Made by a program: the position numbers and the translations under genes. DNA of 64,000 nucleotides from Methyloversatilis discipulorum (GTDB taxonomy: Bacteria > Pseudomonadota > Gammaproteobacteria > Burkholderiales > Rhodocyclaceae), in assembly GCF_000527135.1 (NCBI RefSeq), contig NZ_AZUP01000001.1, forward strand, positions 3,435,535 through 3,499,534, given 5' to 3'. Under the pieces are notes generated by a model, which saw only the letters and a list, made by a program, of their open reading frames with translations, did no database searches and had not been told where the DNA came from. Below are positions 1 to 10,639 of this stretch, piece after piece. The first letter of the stretch is position 1. Every line of letters starts with the position of its first letter.

Positions 1-1993
<1,993 letters not shown>

Positions 1994-2127
1994 CTATAAC
2001 CGTGTGCTCAACGAACCGTTGAATCAGCACCGGTGTGATCCAAGTGCCTCGCGCACACAATCACCCCATATCCTTTACTTCTTCCACATGTCGGCCCGAT
2101 GCACCTCGCGCCTGCATGAAAAGCTTC

Positions 2128-2244
2128 AGCCTGGTGCCCATAGCGCTGTGGAACCACCCCTTCCCATCCCGAACAGGACCGTGAAACGCAGCCGCGCCAA
2201 TGATAGTGAGCACCTCGCTCGCGAAAGTAGGTCAGCGCCAGGCT
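2128..2244 (+). rRNA. rrf: 5S ribosomal RNA
   Basis: A 117-base 5S rRNA closed by the terminal helix AGCCTGG/CCAGGCT. The interior has the conserved CCCATCCCGAACAGG loop and the GCGAAAGTAGG segment near the 3' end. It follows the 23S gene by about 135 bases in the same direction, and no tRNA lies in that spacer. This is the standard end of an rRNA operon. The ends are set from the terminal helix and may be off by one or two bases. Confidence 0.96.
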
Positions 2245-2256
2245 ACCCCACAACAC

Positions 2257-2292
2257 AACGCCCGATCACACCCCAGTGATCGGGCGTTTGTG
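2257..2292 (+). terminator. Intrinsic terminator of the rRNA operon
   Basis: A perfect 13-bp stem (AACGCCCGATCAC pairing with GTGATCGGGCGTT) around a six-base loop is followed by TTGTG, twelve bases after the 5S gene. The strong GC-rich stem and the position directly behind 5S make it the expected rRNA terminator. The T-run is short. Confidence 0.85.
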
Positions 2293-2360
2293 CTTCCAGA
2301 CTCACTCCCGTACATCCCAACAACCCCTCAAACGACCAAATCCGGACCACAATCCGTCAC

Positions 2361-3125
2361 ATGGCCGACCAAAACACACCACGCGCCTTCTCCGGTATCG
2401 ACCGGCTGTACGGCAACGGCGCCTACGCAAAACTCAGAAAATCCAGCATCACCATCGTCGGTGTCGGCGGCGTCGGTTCATGGACCACCGAAGCCATCGC
2501 ACGACACGGAATACAAAACATCAATATCATCGACCTCGATAACGTCGCCGAGTCGAATATCAACCGGCAGTTGCAGGCCCTGCAATCGACCCTCGGGATG
2601 GCCAAGGTCGATGCCATCGCCCAGCGCATCGCGTTGATCAATCCGGAATCCAGCGTGGCATGCGTCGAGGATTTCCTGACGCCGGACAATGCAGGCGACT
2701 TGCTGTCGTCGAAACCCGATGCGGTGATCGACTGCACGGATCGGACGGCAGCGAAAGTGGCGATGGCGGAATATTGTCATCAGGCGGGCATCCCGCTGTT
2801 CATGGCTGGAGCCGCAGGCGGACGTACCGATCCGACGCGCATCCGTCACGCCGATCTCGGCGCCACTCAGGGCGATGCATTGCTCGCACGCGTGCGCGCT
2901 TTGTTGCGCCGTAACGCGCGGATGAACGTGTCGCGCAAAGAGCATTTCGGTATCGAAGCCGTCTATTCGGCGGAAGCGATGCGCAAGCCGGTGGCGGAGG
3001 CCTGCGATGCGGGCGCCGCGCCACAGGGGCTGAACTGCGCTGGTTACGGTTCCAGCGTCTGTGTCACAGCCGGCTTCGGTTTCGCGCTGGCTGCACGCGC
3101 GATAGAACATCTGCTGAAACAGTGA
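2361..3125 (+). CDS. tcdA: tRNA threonylcarbamoyladenosine dehydratase (TcdA/CsdL, ThiF/E1-like)
   Basis: 254 residues, close to the usual length of TcdA. This is an ATP-dependent E1-like enzyme that cyclises t6A37 of ANN-decoding tRNAs to ct6A in the cytoplasm. The nucleotide-binding loop GVGGVGS is at residues 34-40, followed by the acidic strand IIDLDNV (57-62) and the SNINRQ segment typical of ThiF/MoeB/HesA enzymes. The CxxC zinc pairs of ThiF/MoeB are absent, as in TcdA. The helical C-terminus (GYGSSVCVTAGFG) is also TcdA-like. The gene stands alone behind the rRNA operon terminator, so it probably has its own promoter in the ~70 bases before it. A generic ThiF-family activating enzyme is the alternative. 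Confidence 0.88.
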   Translation: MADQNTPRAFSGIDRLYGNGAYAKLRKSSITIVGVGGVGSWTTEAIARHGIQNINIIDLDNVAESNINRQLQALQSTLGMAKVDAIAQRIALINPESSVACVEDFLTPDNAGDLLSSKPDAVIDCTDRTAAKVAMAEYCHQAGIPLFMAGAAGGRTDPTRIRHADLGATQGDALLARVRALLRRNARMNVSRKEHFGIEAVYSAEAMRKPVAEACDAGAAPQGLNCAGYGSSVCVTAGFGFALAARAIEHLLKQ

Positions 3126-3297
3126 GCGCAACACTTCAAGCGGAAACACCGCTACACTGCGCCTGCGCCGTGCCAATAGGCGCTTTCCCTTGTCTCCCTG
3201 ACAAGAGGAGGCATGAGCCTCCCTTCCGGAATCCACACCCTGTCTGCCTGTATTGGTGTCACTCAGCTTGAGCGACGGGCCGTCGCTGGAGAACTGT

Positions 3298-4863
3298 TTG
3301 AACACTGAAGTCGATTTCGCCGGGCTTGGCCTGGCCGAGCCCCTGCTGCGCGCCATTTCCGAAGAAGGCTATACGCAGCCCACACCGATCCAGCAGAAAG
3401 CCATTCCGCTCGTGATGGCCGGGCGCGACCTGCTCGCTGCCGCACAGACCGGCACCGGCAAGACCGCCGGTTTCACCCTCCCCATCCTGCACACCTTGAT
3501 CAACCGTCCGGCCAGCATTCCGGCGGGACGGCCACGCGTACTGGTCCTTACGCCGACGCGCGAACTCGCGGCTCAGGTCGAGGAGTCGGTCCGCACCTAC
3601 GGCGCGCACGCCAAGCTGCGTTCCATGGTCATGTTCGGCGGCGTGGGCATGAACCCGCAGTTGCAGGCGCTGAAGCAGCGCGTCGACATCCTGGTTGCCA
3701 CGCCCGGTCGTTTGCTTGACCACCTTGGCGAGAAGACGCTGGATCTGTCCGGCGTTGAAATCTTCGTGCTCGACGAAGCGGATCGCATGCTGGACATGGG
3801 TTTCATCCGTGACATCCGCAAGGTGATCGCTGCGCTGCCGAAGGCGCGCCAGACCTTGCTGTTTTCGGCGACCTTTTCGCCCGAGATCCGCGAACTCGCG
3901 CACGGCATGCTGAACGATGCCGCCGAGGTGGAGGTTGCGGCGCGCAACACCACCGCCGAGCGCGTCGATCAGGGCGTCTATATGGTTGAGCAGAAGCAGA
4001 AGCGTCATCTGCTGGCGCATCTGATCAACAAGGGCGAATGGTCACAGGTACTGGTGTTCACGCGCACCAAACATGGTGCCAACCGTCTGGCCGAACAGCT
4101 CGACAAACAGGGCATCACCGCCGCTGCCATCCACGGCAACAAGAGCCAGAACGCCCGCACCAAAGCGCTGGCTGACTTCAAGACGAATACGCTGCGCGTG
4201 CTGGTCGCTACCGATATCGCGGCGCGTGGTCTGGACATCGACCAGCTGCCGCACGTGGTGAATTTCGAACTGCCGAACGTACCCGAAGACTACGTGCACC
4301 GCATCGGTCGCACCGGTCGAGCCGGCGCCAGCGGCGCCGCGGTGTCGCTGGTCGATCGCGAAGAAGTAAAGCTGTTGACAGCCATCGAAAAGGTGACCCG
4401 GCAGTCGATTCCGCGCGTGACGGCTGAGGGTTTCGTGCCGGTCGCCGGCGCCAGCGAGGAGCCGGATCGCGGCCCCCGTCCGCAGGGGCGAGGTGGTCGT
4501 GGAGACGGCGCGGCACGCAGCAAGCCGGCATCAGGCAACGGACAGCCGCCGCGTCAGGGTCAGCAACCGCGGCCTGCCGGTGATCGTCCGGCGCGTACTC
4601 CGCAGAACAAGCCGGCTGCACGTGGCAACGGCAATCCGGGCCGCCCGCAGAGCAGGAGTGGCGGCGCCAATGGCAACGTTGCGAACGGCAACCGCGCGCC
4701 GGTGCGCTCGCACGACGATGACGACGACAATCGCGGCAATCGCATCCAGCCGGCGGCCAAGCCGCCGCGTGAGGTCAATGGCAACGTGATGCCGCGCGGC
4801 AACGAGGCGCGACGTCCGCAACAGCCGGCGCTGTTCTCGCGCAACCGCAGCGGACAGCGATAA
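3298..4863 (+). CDS. rhlE: DEAD-box ATP-dependent RNA helicase, RhlE type
   Basis: About 521 residues. DEAD-box helicases unwind short RNA duplexes in ribosome assembly and mRNA turnover, and RhlE is the subfamily with a basic unstructured tail. The Q motif PTPIQ (28-32), Walker A AQTGTGKT (49-56), [22 protein letters not shown] and the C-terminal [10 protein letters not shown] motif are all intact. From about residue 385 to the end the protein is low-complexity and rich in Gly, Arg, Asn, Gln and Pro, with an acidic DDDDDN patch, which suits RNA tethering. I chose the TTG start because GGAGA lies five bases before it; an in-frame TTG at 3253 would add 15 residues but has no ribosome-binding site. 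The 170-base leader contains two adjacent hairpins, described among the findings. Confidence 0.9.
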   Translation: MNTEVDFAGLGLAEPLLRAISEEGYTQPTPIQQKAIPLVMAGRDLLAAAQTGTGKTAGFTLPILHTLINRPASIPAGRPRVLVLTPTRELAAQVEESVRTYGAHAKLRSMVMFGGVGMNPQLQALKQRVDILVATPGRLLDHLGEKTLDLSGVEIFVLDEADRMLDMGFIRDIRKVIAALPKARQTLLFSATFSPEIRELAHGMLNDAAEVEVAARNTTAERVDQGVYMVEQKQKRHLLAHLINKGEWSQVLVFTRTKHGANRLAEQLDKQGITAAAIHGNKSQNARTKALADFKTNTLRVLVATDIAARGLDIDQLPHVVNFELPNVPEDYVHRIGRTGRAGASGAAVSLVDREEVKLLTAIEKVTRQSIPRVTAEGFVPVAGASEEPDRGPRPQGRGGRGDGAARSKPASGNGQPPRQGQQPRPAGDRPARTPQNKPAARGNGNPGRPQSRSGGANGNVANGNRAPVRSHDDDDDNRGNRIQPAAKPPREVNGNVMPRGNEARRPQQPALFSRNRSGQR

Positions 4864-4900
4864 CATCACGCCATTTGCATGAAGGGCTAGGGGCGACCGC

Positions 4901-6706
4901 GTGCGTGACGATGCACTGAAAGTGCTGAAGGACGTCTTCGGCCATCCCGGTTTCCGCGGTGCGCAGGGCGAGATCGTCGAGCACGTCGCGGCCGGTGGCG
5001 ACGCCCTGGTGCTGATGCCGACAGGCGGCGGCAAGTCGCTGTGCTACCAGGTGCCGGCGCTGCTGCGCCCAGGTACGGCAGTCGTCGTGTCGCCACTGAT
5101 CGCGTTGATGCAGGACCAGGTCGCCGCGATGACCCAACTGGGCGTACGCGCCGCCTTCCTCAATTCCACGCTCGATCTCGATCAGGTGCGCGCGGTCGAG
5201 CGCAGCCTGCTCGATGGAGCGCTCGATCTGCTCTACGTCGCCCCTGAGCGGCTCAACACCCCGCGCTGCCTCGATCTGCTGAGTCATATCCGGCCGGCGT
5301 TGTTTGCCATCGATGAGGCGCACTGCGTCGCGCAATGGGGGCACGACTTCCGTCCGGAGTACCTGCAGCTTTCCGTGCTGCACGAGCGCTTCCCGGAAGT
5401 GCCGCGCATCGCGCTCACCGCCACCGCCGATCCGGCGACGCGCACCGAAATCATCGACCGTCTCGCGCTGCACGACGCACGCGTGTTCGTGTCCAGCTTC
5501 GACCGGCCAAACATCCGCTACACCATCGTAGACAAGGACGACGCGCGCAAGCAGTTGCTGCGCTTCATCCGTAACGAGCATCCGGACGATGCCGGCATCG
5601 TCTATTGCCTGTCGCGCAAGAAAGTGGACGAGACGGCGGAATGGCTGCTCGCGCAGGGCATCAAGGCGCTCCCTTACCACGCCGGCATGGACGCGGCGAC
5701 GCGTGCAACGCATCAGGCCCGCTTCCAGCGAGAGGAGGGTATCGTGGTCGTTGCCACCATCGCCTTTGGCATGGGCATAGACAAGCCGGACGTACGCTTC
5801 GTCGCCCACCTCGATCTGCCACGTTCGATCGAGGGCTATTACCAGGAGACCGGACGTGCCGGCCGCGATGGCGGCGCCGCCGACGCCTGGATGGCCTATG
5901 GTCTGGCCGACGTCGTGCAGCAGCGCCGATTCATCGATCAGTCGGAGGGCAGCGAAGCCTTCCGCCGCATCTCAAGCAGCAAGCTCGACGCGCTGCTGGG
6001 CCTGTGCGAAACCGCTCAGTGCCGGCGCGTCCATCTGCTTGCCTATTTCGGTGAGCAGGGACAACCCTGCGGGAACTGCGATAACTGCCTGACGCCGCCC
6101 GAAACCTGGGACGCGACGGTGGCCACACAGAAGGCGCTGTCAGCGATCTATCGCACCGGCAACCGCTTCGGCGTCACCCACCTGATCGACGTGCTGCGTG
6201 GCAAGGACACCGAGCGCATCCGTCAATGGGGGCATGACAAGTTGAGCGTGCATGGCGTCGGCAAGGCCGAGGACGACAACCTGTGGCGCGGCGTTTTCCG
6301 TCAGCTGGTCGCGCTCGGACTGGCGCGCGTCGATCACGAATCCTATGGTGCACTGGTGCTGACTGAGGCCGCCCGCCCGGTACTGCGCGGCGAACAGCCG
6401 GTGATGATGCGGCGCATCGCCGAGAAGGCCCGTGAATCGGTGGCGCGGCGCACGCGCAGCGTCACCCCGGTGTCGATGGACGGCGTCGACGCCAATCTGC
6501 TGGCGGCGCTGAAAGCGTGGCGGCTGGACGAGGCGAAAACCCAATCGGTTCCGGCCTACGTCATCCTGCACGACAGCACGCTGATCGAACTGGCGCGCAA
6601 ACGCCCGGCCGATCTCGATGACCTGACCGACATACCGGGCTTTGGTGCACGCAAGGTCGAGCGCTACGGCGACTCTCTTGTCGAGTTGATCTCGGGCTTC
6701 GACTAA
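4901..6706 (+). CDS. recQ: ATP-dependent DNA helicase RecQ
   Basis: 601 residues, normal for RecQ, a 3'-5' DNA helicase of recombination and fork repair. Walker A TGGGKS is at 41-46 and DEAH at about 137, followed by the [10 protein letters not shown] element that follows motif II in RecQ. SATA-type motif III appears as TATAD, and the motif VI region reads [10 protein letters not shown]. The zinc-binding cysteines (LCETAQCRR, then CGNCDNC) lie near residues 370-400, then the winged-helix RQC region and a C-terminal HRDC domain from about 530. The GTG start has AGGGG upstream. The gene follows rhlE by 37 bases, so the two helicase genes are probably co-transcribed. Confidence 0.95.
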   Translation: MRDDALKVLKDVFGHPGFRGAQGEIVEHVAAGGDALVLMPTGGGKSLCYQVPALLRPGTAVVVSPLIALMQDQVAAMTQLGVRAAFLNSTLDLDQVRAVERSLLDGALDLLYVAPERLNTPRCLDLLSHIRPALFAIDEAHCVAQWGHDFRPEYLQLSVLHERFPEVPRIALTATADPATRTEIIDRLALHDARVFVSSFDRPNIRYTIVDKDDARKQLLRFIRNEHPDDAGIVYCLSRKKVDETAEWLLAQGIKALPYHAGMDAATRATHQARFQREEGIVVVATIAFGMGIDKPDVRFVAHLDLPRSIEGYYQETGRAGRDGGAADAWMAYGLADVVQQRRFIDQSEGSEAFRRISSSKLDALLGLCETAQCRRVHLLAYFGEQGQPCGNCDNCLTPPETWDATVATQKALSAIYRTGNRFGVTHLIDVLRGKDTERIRQWGHDKLSVHGVGKAEDDNLWRGVFRQLVALGLARVDHESYGALVLTEAARPVLRGEQPVMMRRIAEKARESVARRTRSVTPVSMDGVDANLLAALKAWRLDEAKTQSVPAYVILHDSTLIELARKRPADLDDLTDIPGFGARKVERYGDSLVELISGFD

Positions 6707-6711
6707 GGGCA

Positions 6712-6726
6712 TATTGCACTGCAATA
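6712..6726. promoter_or_regulatory. Perfect 15-base dyad TATTGCA-C-TGCAATA (candidate operator)
   Basis: TATTGCA and TGCAATA flank a single C, just after the recQ stop codon. A related element, TATTGCATAGTGCAT, occurs at 6833-6847, about 34 bases before the start codon of the next gene. Two related dyads in a 174-base gap upstream of a small gene suggest binding sites for a dimeric regulator. The regulator is unknown and the role is inferred from symmetry only. Confidence 0.35.
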
Positions 6727-6880
6727 GTGCTTTGTCGGCTTCGTGCCCCGATGTGACGCAGGCCCGACGATAGGATGCATGCCTGAATCTATTTAAAACA
6801 ACGGTTTGTCGCCAATAGGTCGTTGGTCTGGATATTGCATAGTGCATCACTGACTTCGTTATTGAAGCTGGGAGGGCATC

Positions 6881-7132
6881 ATGCGTTGCAACATTCGACC
6901 ACTCCTTTTCGTCGTCGCCTGCGCGCTGACACAACCGCTGACTGTCTGGTCGGCAGCACCCGATTGCCGTGCGAGCAGCCAGGATCCGCTGGCTGCGGAG
7001 TCGTGTGCGGCGCATGCGCGGTCCGCTTATCCGCTGGCGCACCTGTTCGAAAATCCTTCGGAATCCAGAACCAGTCTCGCGCTGGCAGCACTGCTGTTGG
7101 GCGGCATGGCGATGCGCGCCCGCGTGCGCTGA
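6881..7132 (+). CDS. Small exported protein with hydrophobic, Arg-rich C-terminus (unknown function)
   Basis: 83 residues with no recognised family. The N-terminus is a clear Sec signal peptide (MRCNIRP, hydrophobic core, cleavage probably after VWSA near 25). The mature part has two cysteines (DCRAS, SCAAHARS) that could form a disulfide. The last ~20 residues are a hydrophobic stretch, LALAALLLGGMA, ending in MRARVR. That layout resembles a PEP-CTERM/exosortase sorting tail, but the PEP motif itself is not there (ENPSESRT instead). The ATG has GGGAGGG five bases upstream, the main reason to accept so short a gene. Upstream are AT-rich sequence and two TATTGCA dyads, so it likely has its own regulated promoter. 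It could instead be a small inner-membrane-anchored periplasmic protein. Confidence 0.6.
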   Translation: MRCNIRPLLFVVACALTQPLTVWSAAPDCRASSQDPLAAESCAAHARSAYPLAHLFENPSESRTSLALAALLLGGMAMRARVR

Positions 7133-7150
7133 GCGAGCCGCCGCCGGACG

Positions 7151-7696
7151 TCACTCAGCCTCGATGCGGATGAAGCCGTCGCGGTTCGGCATCCGGACGG
7201 CCGGCAGGGTGCGCGCGTCCATTACGGCGTCTGCGCCAACCACGCCGTTGATGTGCAGCAGCCAGGCGCTCAGCGCATACACCTCGTCGGCATTCAGTGT
7301 GCCGGGCGCGGTCATTGGTTTGGCGCGACGGATGAAGTCGAACAGCGTCGTTGCGTAGGGCCAGTAGCTGCCTATTGTCTTGTCGGCCGCCGGTGTGTTC
7401 AGCGGGCGTGTCGCGCCTGCCAGTTCCTCGGCGCTGCCGCCGCGCGCGTCCTTGCCGTGGCAGGCAGCGCAGTGGCGGGCAAACAGCGCGGCGCCCTCGC
7501 TCACCGTTCCGCGGCCGGGCGGAAGGCCGCGACCGTCCGGGAATACGTTCAGTTGCTGCCGGGCGAGTGCGGCGCCGTCGACCGCCTGCCCGAGCCGCGG
7601 CGCCTCGACCGCGTTCGGCGTCGCGACGCAGGCACTCAGCAGCAGCGACGACAGCAGTGCTGCTGCGCGTTCAGTATGTGTGCGTGACCAGCCCAT
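7151..7696 (-). CDS. Lipoprotein c-type cytochrome, SoxD/SorB-like electron acceptor of the sulfite dehydrogenase
   Basis: About 181 residues. A lipoprotein signal ends in LLLSAC (Cys23), followed by one haem site CAACH (76-80) and a likely distal Met in AKPMTAPG. The fold is a single class I cytochrome c. The start lies inside the 3' end of the molybdenum enzyme gene, so the two products are translationally coupled and the cytochrome is the probable acceptor of its electrons. I chose the ATG; an in-frame TTG at 7717 would add seven residues. It is shorter than dihaem SoxD and its lipid anchor is unusual for SoxD, so SorB-like is equally reasonable. Confidence 0.75.
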   Translation of the reverse strand: MGWSRTHTERAAALLSSLLLSACVATPNAVEAPRLGQAVDGAALARQQLNVFPDGRGLPPGRGTVSEGAALFARHCAACHGKDARGGSAEELAGATRPLNTPAADKTIGSYWPYATTLFDFIRRAKPMTAPGTLNADEVYALSAWLLHINGVVGADAVMDARTLPAVRMPNRDGFIRIEAE

Positions 7697-8933
7697 CGTC
7701 CTCGACTGCCCAGGCAACGATTGCGTTGTAGTGGAAATAACCGGCGCGCCCGCGCTCGGCGACCAGTGCCGCGCGCTCCGGCTGCAGATTGCCGTGCTCG
7801 TCGGTGGCGCGGCTCTTGAGCACCGCAGGTTTGCCGTCCCAGCGCCACGGTATGCGGAAACGGGTCAGGCAGCGTGGCAGCGCCGGCGATTCGAGCGCGG
7901 CGTCGGCCCAGCTCTTGCCGCCATCCGCCGACACTTCGACCCGCCGGATGCGGCCGTGTCCGCTCCACGCCAGCCCGCTCACCTGATAGACGTCGGGGCG
8001 CGGCAGTGTCTGGCCGTGCGACGGTGACGTGATGAGCGACTTGCAGTCCATCGTGAAGGTGAACTGGCGCGCCTTGCCGGAGGGCTGCAATTCGGTGTAC
8101 TTCGACGTTTCGTTGCGCGACATCACCGGCTGGTCGGTCACTTCGAGCCGCTGCAGCCATTTGACGTGCAGCACGCCCTCCCAGCCAGGCACGATGAGGC
8201 GCATCGGGTAGCCGTTCTCCGGACGCAGCCGTTCCCCGTTCTGGTACAGCCCGATCAGGCAGTCGTCGCGTATCTTGGTCAGCGGGATGCTCATGTTCAT
8301 CGCACCCGCGTCAGCACCTTCGGCGATCACCCACGACGCGCCGGCATCGACACCGGCCTCGTCGAGCAGAATGGACAGCGGCACGCCGGTCCATTCGGCG
8401 CAGGACAGCAGCCCATGCACGGAGCCGGCCGATCGCTGTATCGGCTCGCCATGCCAGCCTGCGTTGCTGTTGCCGCCGCACTCGATGAACAGCATCTGCG
8501 AACGCATCGGGTAGCGCAGCAGCGATTTCACGTCGAAGCTCAGCGCTTGGCGCACAAGACCGTGCACGACAAGTCTGTGGCGCGCCGGGTCGATCTGCGG
8601 CACGCCGTTGTGATGGCGTTCGAAATGCAGGCCGTTCGGCGTGATGATGCCTTCGAGTTCCTCCAGTGGCGTAAAGGACACGCCGTTGCCGGCGACCGCG
8701 CGATTGGCGCCGATGCGTCGCGCCGTCAGGCGCTCGTGCGATGAGGGTTGGCCATAGGGCGTGAAGGGTGCGCCCGGCGTGTGCAGCCAGGGAAGCTCGT
8801 CAGCGGCCTGCGTCTCCGCCGCAGCCGCGGCCGTTGCCAGTGCCAGCCCGCGACGCAGGAAGAGCCGGCGATCGAGCAGGCCGCCGCCGGCGACTTCCGG
8901 CAAGGTGTGGAGATCGGGCCGCTGGCGGGGCAT
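7671..8933 (-). CDS. soxC: Periplasmic sulfite dehydrogenase, molybdenum subunit (SoxC-like, sulfite oxidase family)
   Basis: 420 residues, the size of SoxC. A twin-arginine signal (RRLFLRRGLALATAAAAA, around residues 22-39) sends the folded molybdopterin enzyme to the periplasm. The cofactor-binding domain has the FIECGGNS segment containing the Mo-ligand cysteine, and PGWEGVLHVKWL and the MNMSIPLTKI stretch are typical of SoxC/sulfite oxidases. The C-terminal dimerisation domain starts near residue 300 (VYQVSGLAWSG). No other sox genes (XYZ, A, B) are nearby, so the role is more likely simple sulfite oxidation than full thiosulfate oxidation. It lies downstream of phaM and the FIST gene on the same strand and may share their transcript. 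Confidence 0.87.
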   Translation of the reverse strand: MPRQRPDLHTLPEVAGGGLLDRRLFLRRGLALATAAAAAETQAADELPWLHTPGAPFTPYGQPSSHERLTARRIGANRAVAGNGVSFTPLEELEGIITPNGLHFERHHNGVPQIDPARHRLVVHGLVRQALSFDVKSLLRYPMRSQMLFIECGGNSNAGWHGEPIQRSAGSVHGLLSCAEWTGVPLSILLDEAGVDAGASWVIAEGADAGAMNMSIPLTKIRDDCLIGLYQNGERLRPENGYPMRLIVPGWEGVLHVKWLQRLEVTDQPVMSRNETSKYTELQPSGKARQFTFTMDCKSLITSPSHGQTLPRPDVYQVSGLAWSGHGRIRRVEVSADGGKSWADAALESPALPRCLTRFRIPWRWDGKPAVLKSRATDEHGNLQPERAALVAERGRAGYFHYNAIVAWAVEDDGLVTHTY

Positions 8934-8937
8934 GGGA

Positions 8938-10041
8938 TCAGAGGAAGAGCGTCAGCACGCCGGTGTAGCCATACAGCTGGTCGTGCGAAATTTCGCCGCC
9001 GGCGAAAAAACCGGCTACCGGCATGCCGGGAAATGCCTCCTCCAGCATCTCGGGCTCGGTGTTGTCGTCGCCGAACATGTGCGCGCCGCGTGCGGCGCAG
9101 GAGATGTAAAGCGCCGCGAGCGGCGGCTGCTCCAGTGTCGCACGCAGGTCGTTCAGCATGCGCTGCATGTCAGCGCGCGCACAGTCGGCGTCGCGCCGGT
9201 AGAAGCGCAGCCTCTGTCCAACCTCGACCGTGTCGTTGATGGCGATCAGACCGTTGCCGGGGTCGAGGCCGATCACGTTGCGCACGCGGAATTCGGCCTC
9301 GTCTCGTCCAGTCACGCCCAGTCCGGGCAGGATGTAGCGCGCCGCCCGCCGCAGATCCTGGCCGAGCGAGGTGCCGGCCGCTTCGAGGAAGGCGTCCAGC
9401 GCGGGGCGGCCGTTGATTTCGGTGATGACGTTCTGGTCGCAGGCGGTGACGACATGGGTTTCGCCGACCGCGCAGCAGCCCTGCGTCAGGCGCGTCATGA
9501 TGGAAACCTGCTCGTTGAAGGCGACGCCGCTGATGCCGCCGCGCAGGGCACCGTTGGCGATCATCGGTGCCTGTCCGCGCGCCAGCGCCAGCCCGCCGGT
9601 GACGAAGCCGCTCGACACCTTGGTGGCCATGTCGGCGACCAGATCCGCCATGTCCGGCGTTGCCGGATCGGCGTGCACCACGGCGAAGTAGGGCTGCTCG
9701 GGGGCGGCGTCGGTGCCCAGCGCGTTGGGCAGGCGCTCGCGGCCTGAGAACACGCGGAAGCTGCCCTCCGGCAGGCTGCCCACCAGCAGCGAAAGGCCAG
9801 GCCGGTCCTGTGCCGCGATGGCGCGGCCGATGACGCCGACCGAGCTGGTGCCGACCCAGTTCTCGATGCCGGTGAGCCGGGTCAGGCGCTCGAACATTTC
9901 CTGCAGGTCGCCGCCGTAGTGATCGGCGAAGTAGACGAAGCCGAGGTTGGCGTCCTCAGGCATGTCGAGCGCCGACAGTGCCAGGTCCATCGCGACCGGC
10001 CAGTCTTCGTGGAAGGCCGAACTGGCAGCGAATCGGGCCAT
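8938..10041 (-). CDS. FIST N- and C-domain protein (small-ligand sensor)
   Basis: About 367 residues. The N-terminal half (FHEDWPVAMDLALSAL, NLGFVYFADHYG, WVGTSSVGVIG) and C-terminal half (RDEAEFRVRNVIGLD, GLIAINDTVEVGQRLRFYRRD, GFFAGGEI) match the FIST sensory domains, proposed to bind small ligands such as amino acids. No output domain is fused, so it would act through a partner. I chose the ATG giving MARFAASS, with GAGG about ten bases upstream; a longer form from 10116 would overlap phaM and has an Arg-rich, non-family N-terminus. It begins ten bases after the phaM stop, which suggests an operon with the PHA granule regulator. The ligand is not predictable from sequence. Confidence 0.8.
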   Translation of the reverse strand: MARFAASSAFHEDWPVAMDLALSALDMPEDANLGFVYFADHYGGDLQEMFERLTRLTGIENWVGTSSVGVIGRAIAAQDRPGLSLLVGSLPEGSFRVFSGRERLPNALGTDAAPEQPYFAVVHADPATPDMADLVADMATKVSSGFVTGGLALARGQAPMIANGALRGGISGVAFNEQVSIMTRLTQGCCAVGETHVVTACDQNVITEINGRPALDAFLEAAGTSLGQDLRRAARYILPGLGVTGRDEAEFRVRNVIGLDPGNGLIAINDTVEVGQRLRFYRRDADCARADMQRMLNDLRATLEQPPLAALYISCAARGAHMFGDDNTEPEMLEEAFPGMPVAGFFAGGEISHDQLYGYTGVLTLFL

Positions 10042-10051
10042 CCGCAGTACC

Positions 10052-10474
10052 TCAGCCTCCGCCGGAGGGCGGCGGCGTGTCGTCGCCCGCTGCGGTCGAC
10101 GACGGATGTGCGGCACCCGCGTTCTGCATCAGCGTCCACGGCCACATGGCGGCGTTGCCGAATGCCTGCATCGGGTTTTGTGCCGGGTCCTGTGCATGCG
10201 CTGCGCCAGCGGCCGCTGCGCTGGTGGCGCTGGCCGCCATCGCCTGCATGGTGGCCAGCGTCGCGCGCTGTACCTCCAGGCCCTGGATGCTGGTCTGCAG
10301 CATGCTGAGGTTCATGCGCAGCCAGCCTTCGACCGCCTTCAGGTCGGTGATGCGCTTGTCCAGTTCGCCGACGTCGAGCGTCGGGGTGACGAAACCGGGT
10401 ACCGGGAAGGGCATCTGCCCCCATACGGAACGCAGGAATTCCATCGGGTCGTACTGTGAGGAGTCGCTGGCCAT
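10052..10474 (-). CDS. phaM: PhaM-type polyhydroxyalkanoate granule regulatory protein
   Basis: 140 residues. PhaM proteins of betaproteobacteria bind PHA synthase and DNA and link storage granules to the nucleoid. The conserved core ELDKRITDLKAVEGWLRMNL with the following LQTSIQGLEVQRATL is recognisable between residues 38 and 75. After it comes an Ala-rich segment and a Pro/Gly-rich end (DDTPPPSGGG). The usual Lys/Ala-rich DNA-binding tail of Cupriavidus PhaM is not evident, so DNA binding is doubtful. The gene heads a minus-strand run with the FIST gene and probably soxC. It lies just behind the terminator of the upstream histidine kinase gene, so a promoter in 10475-10535 is expected. Confidence 0.82.
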   Translation of the reverse strand: MASDSSQYDPMEFLRSVWGQMPFPVPGFVTPTLDVGELDKRITDLKAVEGWLRMNLSMLQTSIQGLEVQRATLATMQAMAASATSAAAAGAAHAQDPAQNPMQAFGNAAMWPWTLMQNAGAAHPSSTAAGDDTPPPSGGG

Positions 10475-10535
10475 GGCATCACCTGTGTCGGTCTGTGTGC
10501 GCCAAGCATAGCGCGCCGTGCCTCGCCGGGGGACA

Positions 10536-10566
10536 CAAAAGAAAACGCGGCCACTGCGGGCCGCGT
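10536..10566 (-). terminator. Intrinsic terminator behind the hybrid histidine kinase gene
   Basis: On the minus strand an 8-bp stem ACGCGGCC/GGCCGCGT is followed by TTTTCTTTTG. It sits about 75 bases after the kinase stop codon and about 60 bases before phaM, so it separates the two transcription units. Confidence 0.75.
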
Positions 10567-10639
10567 GAAGGGAGACACAACGTGCACAACGCCTTCATTC
10601 TTGTGCAGCGGCGCTGGCAGCGGCAATCGTCCGTTCGGC

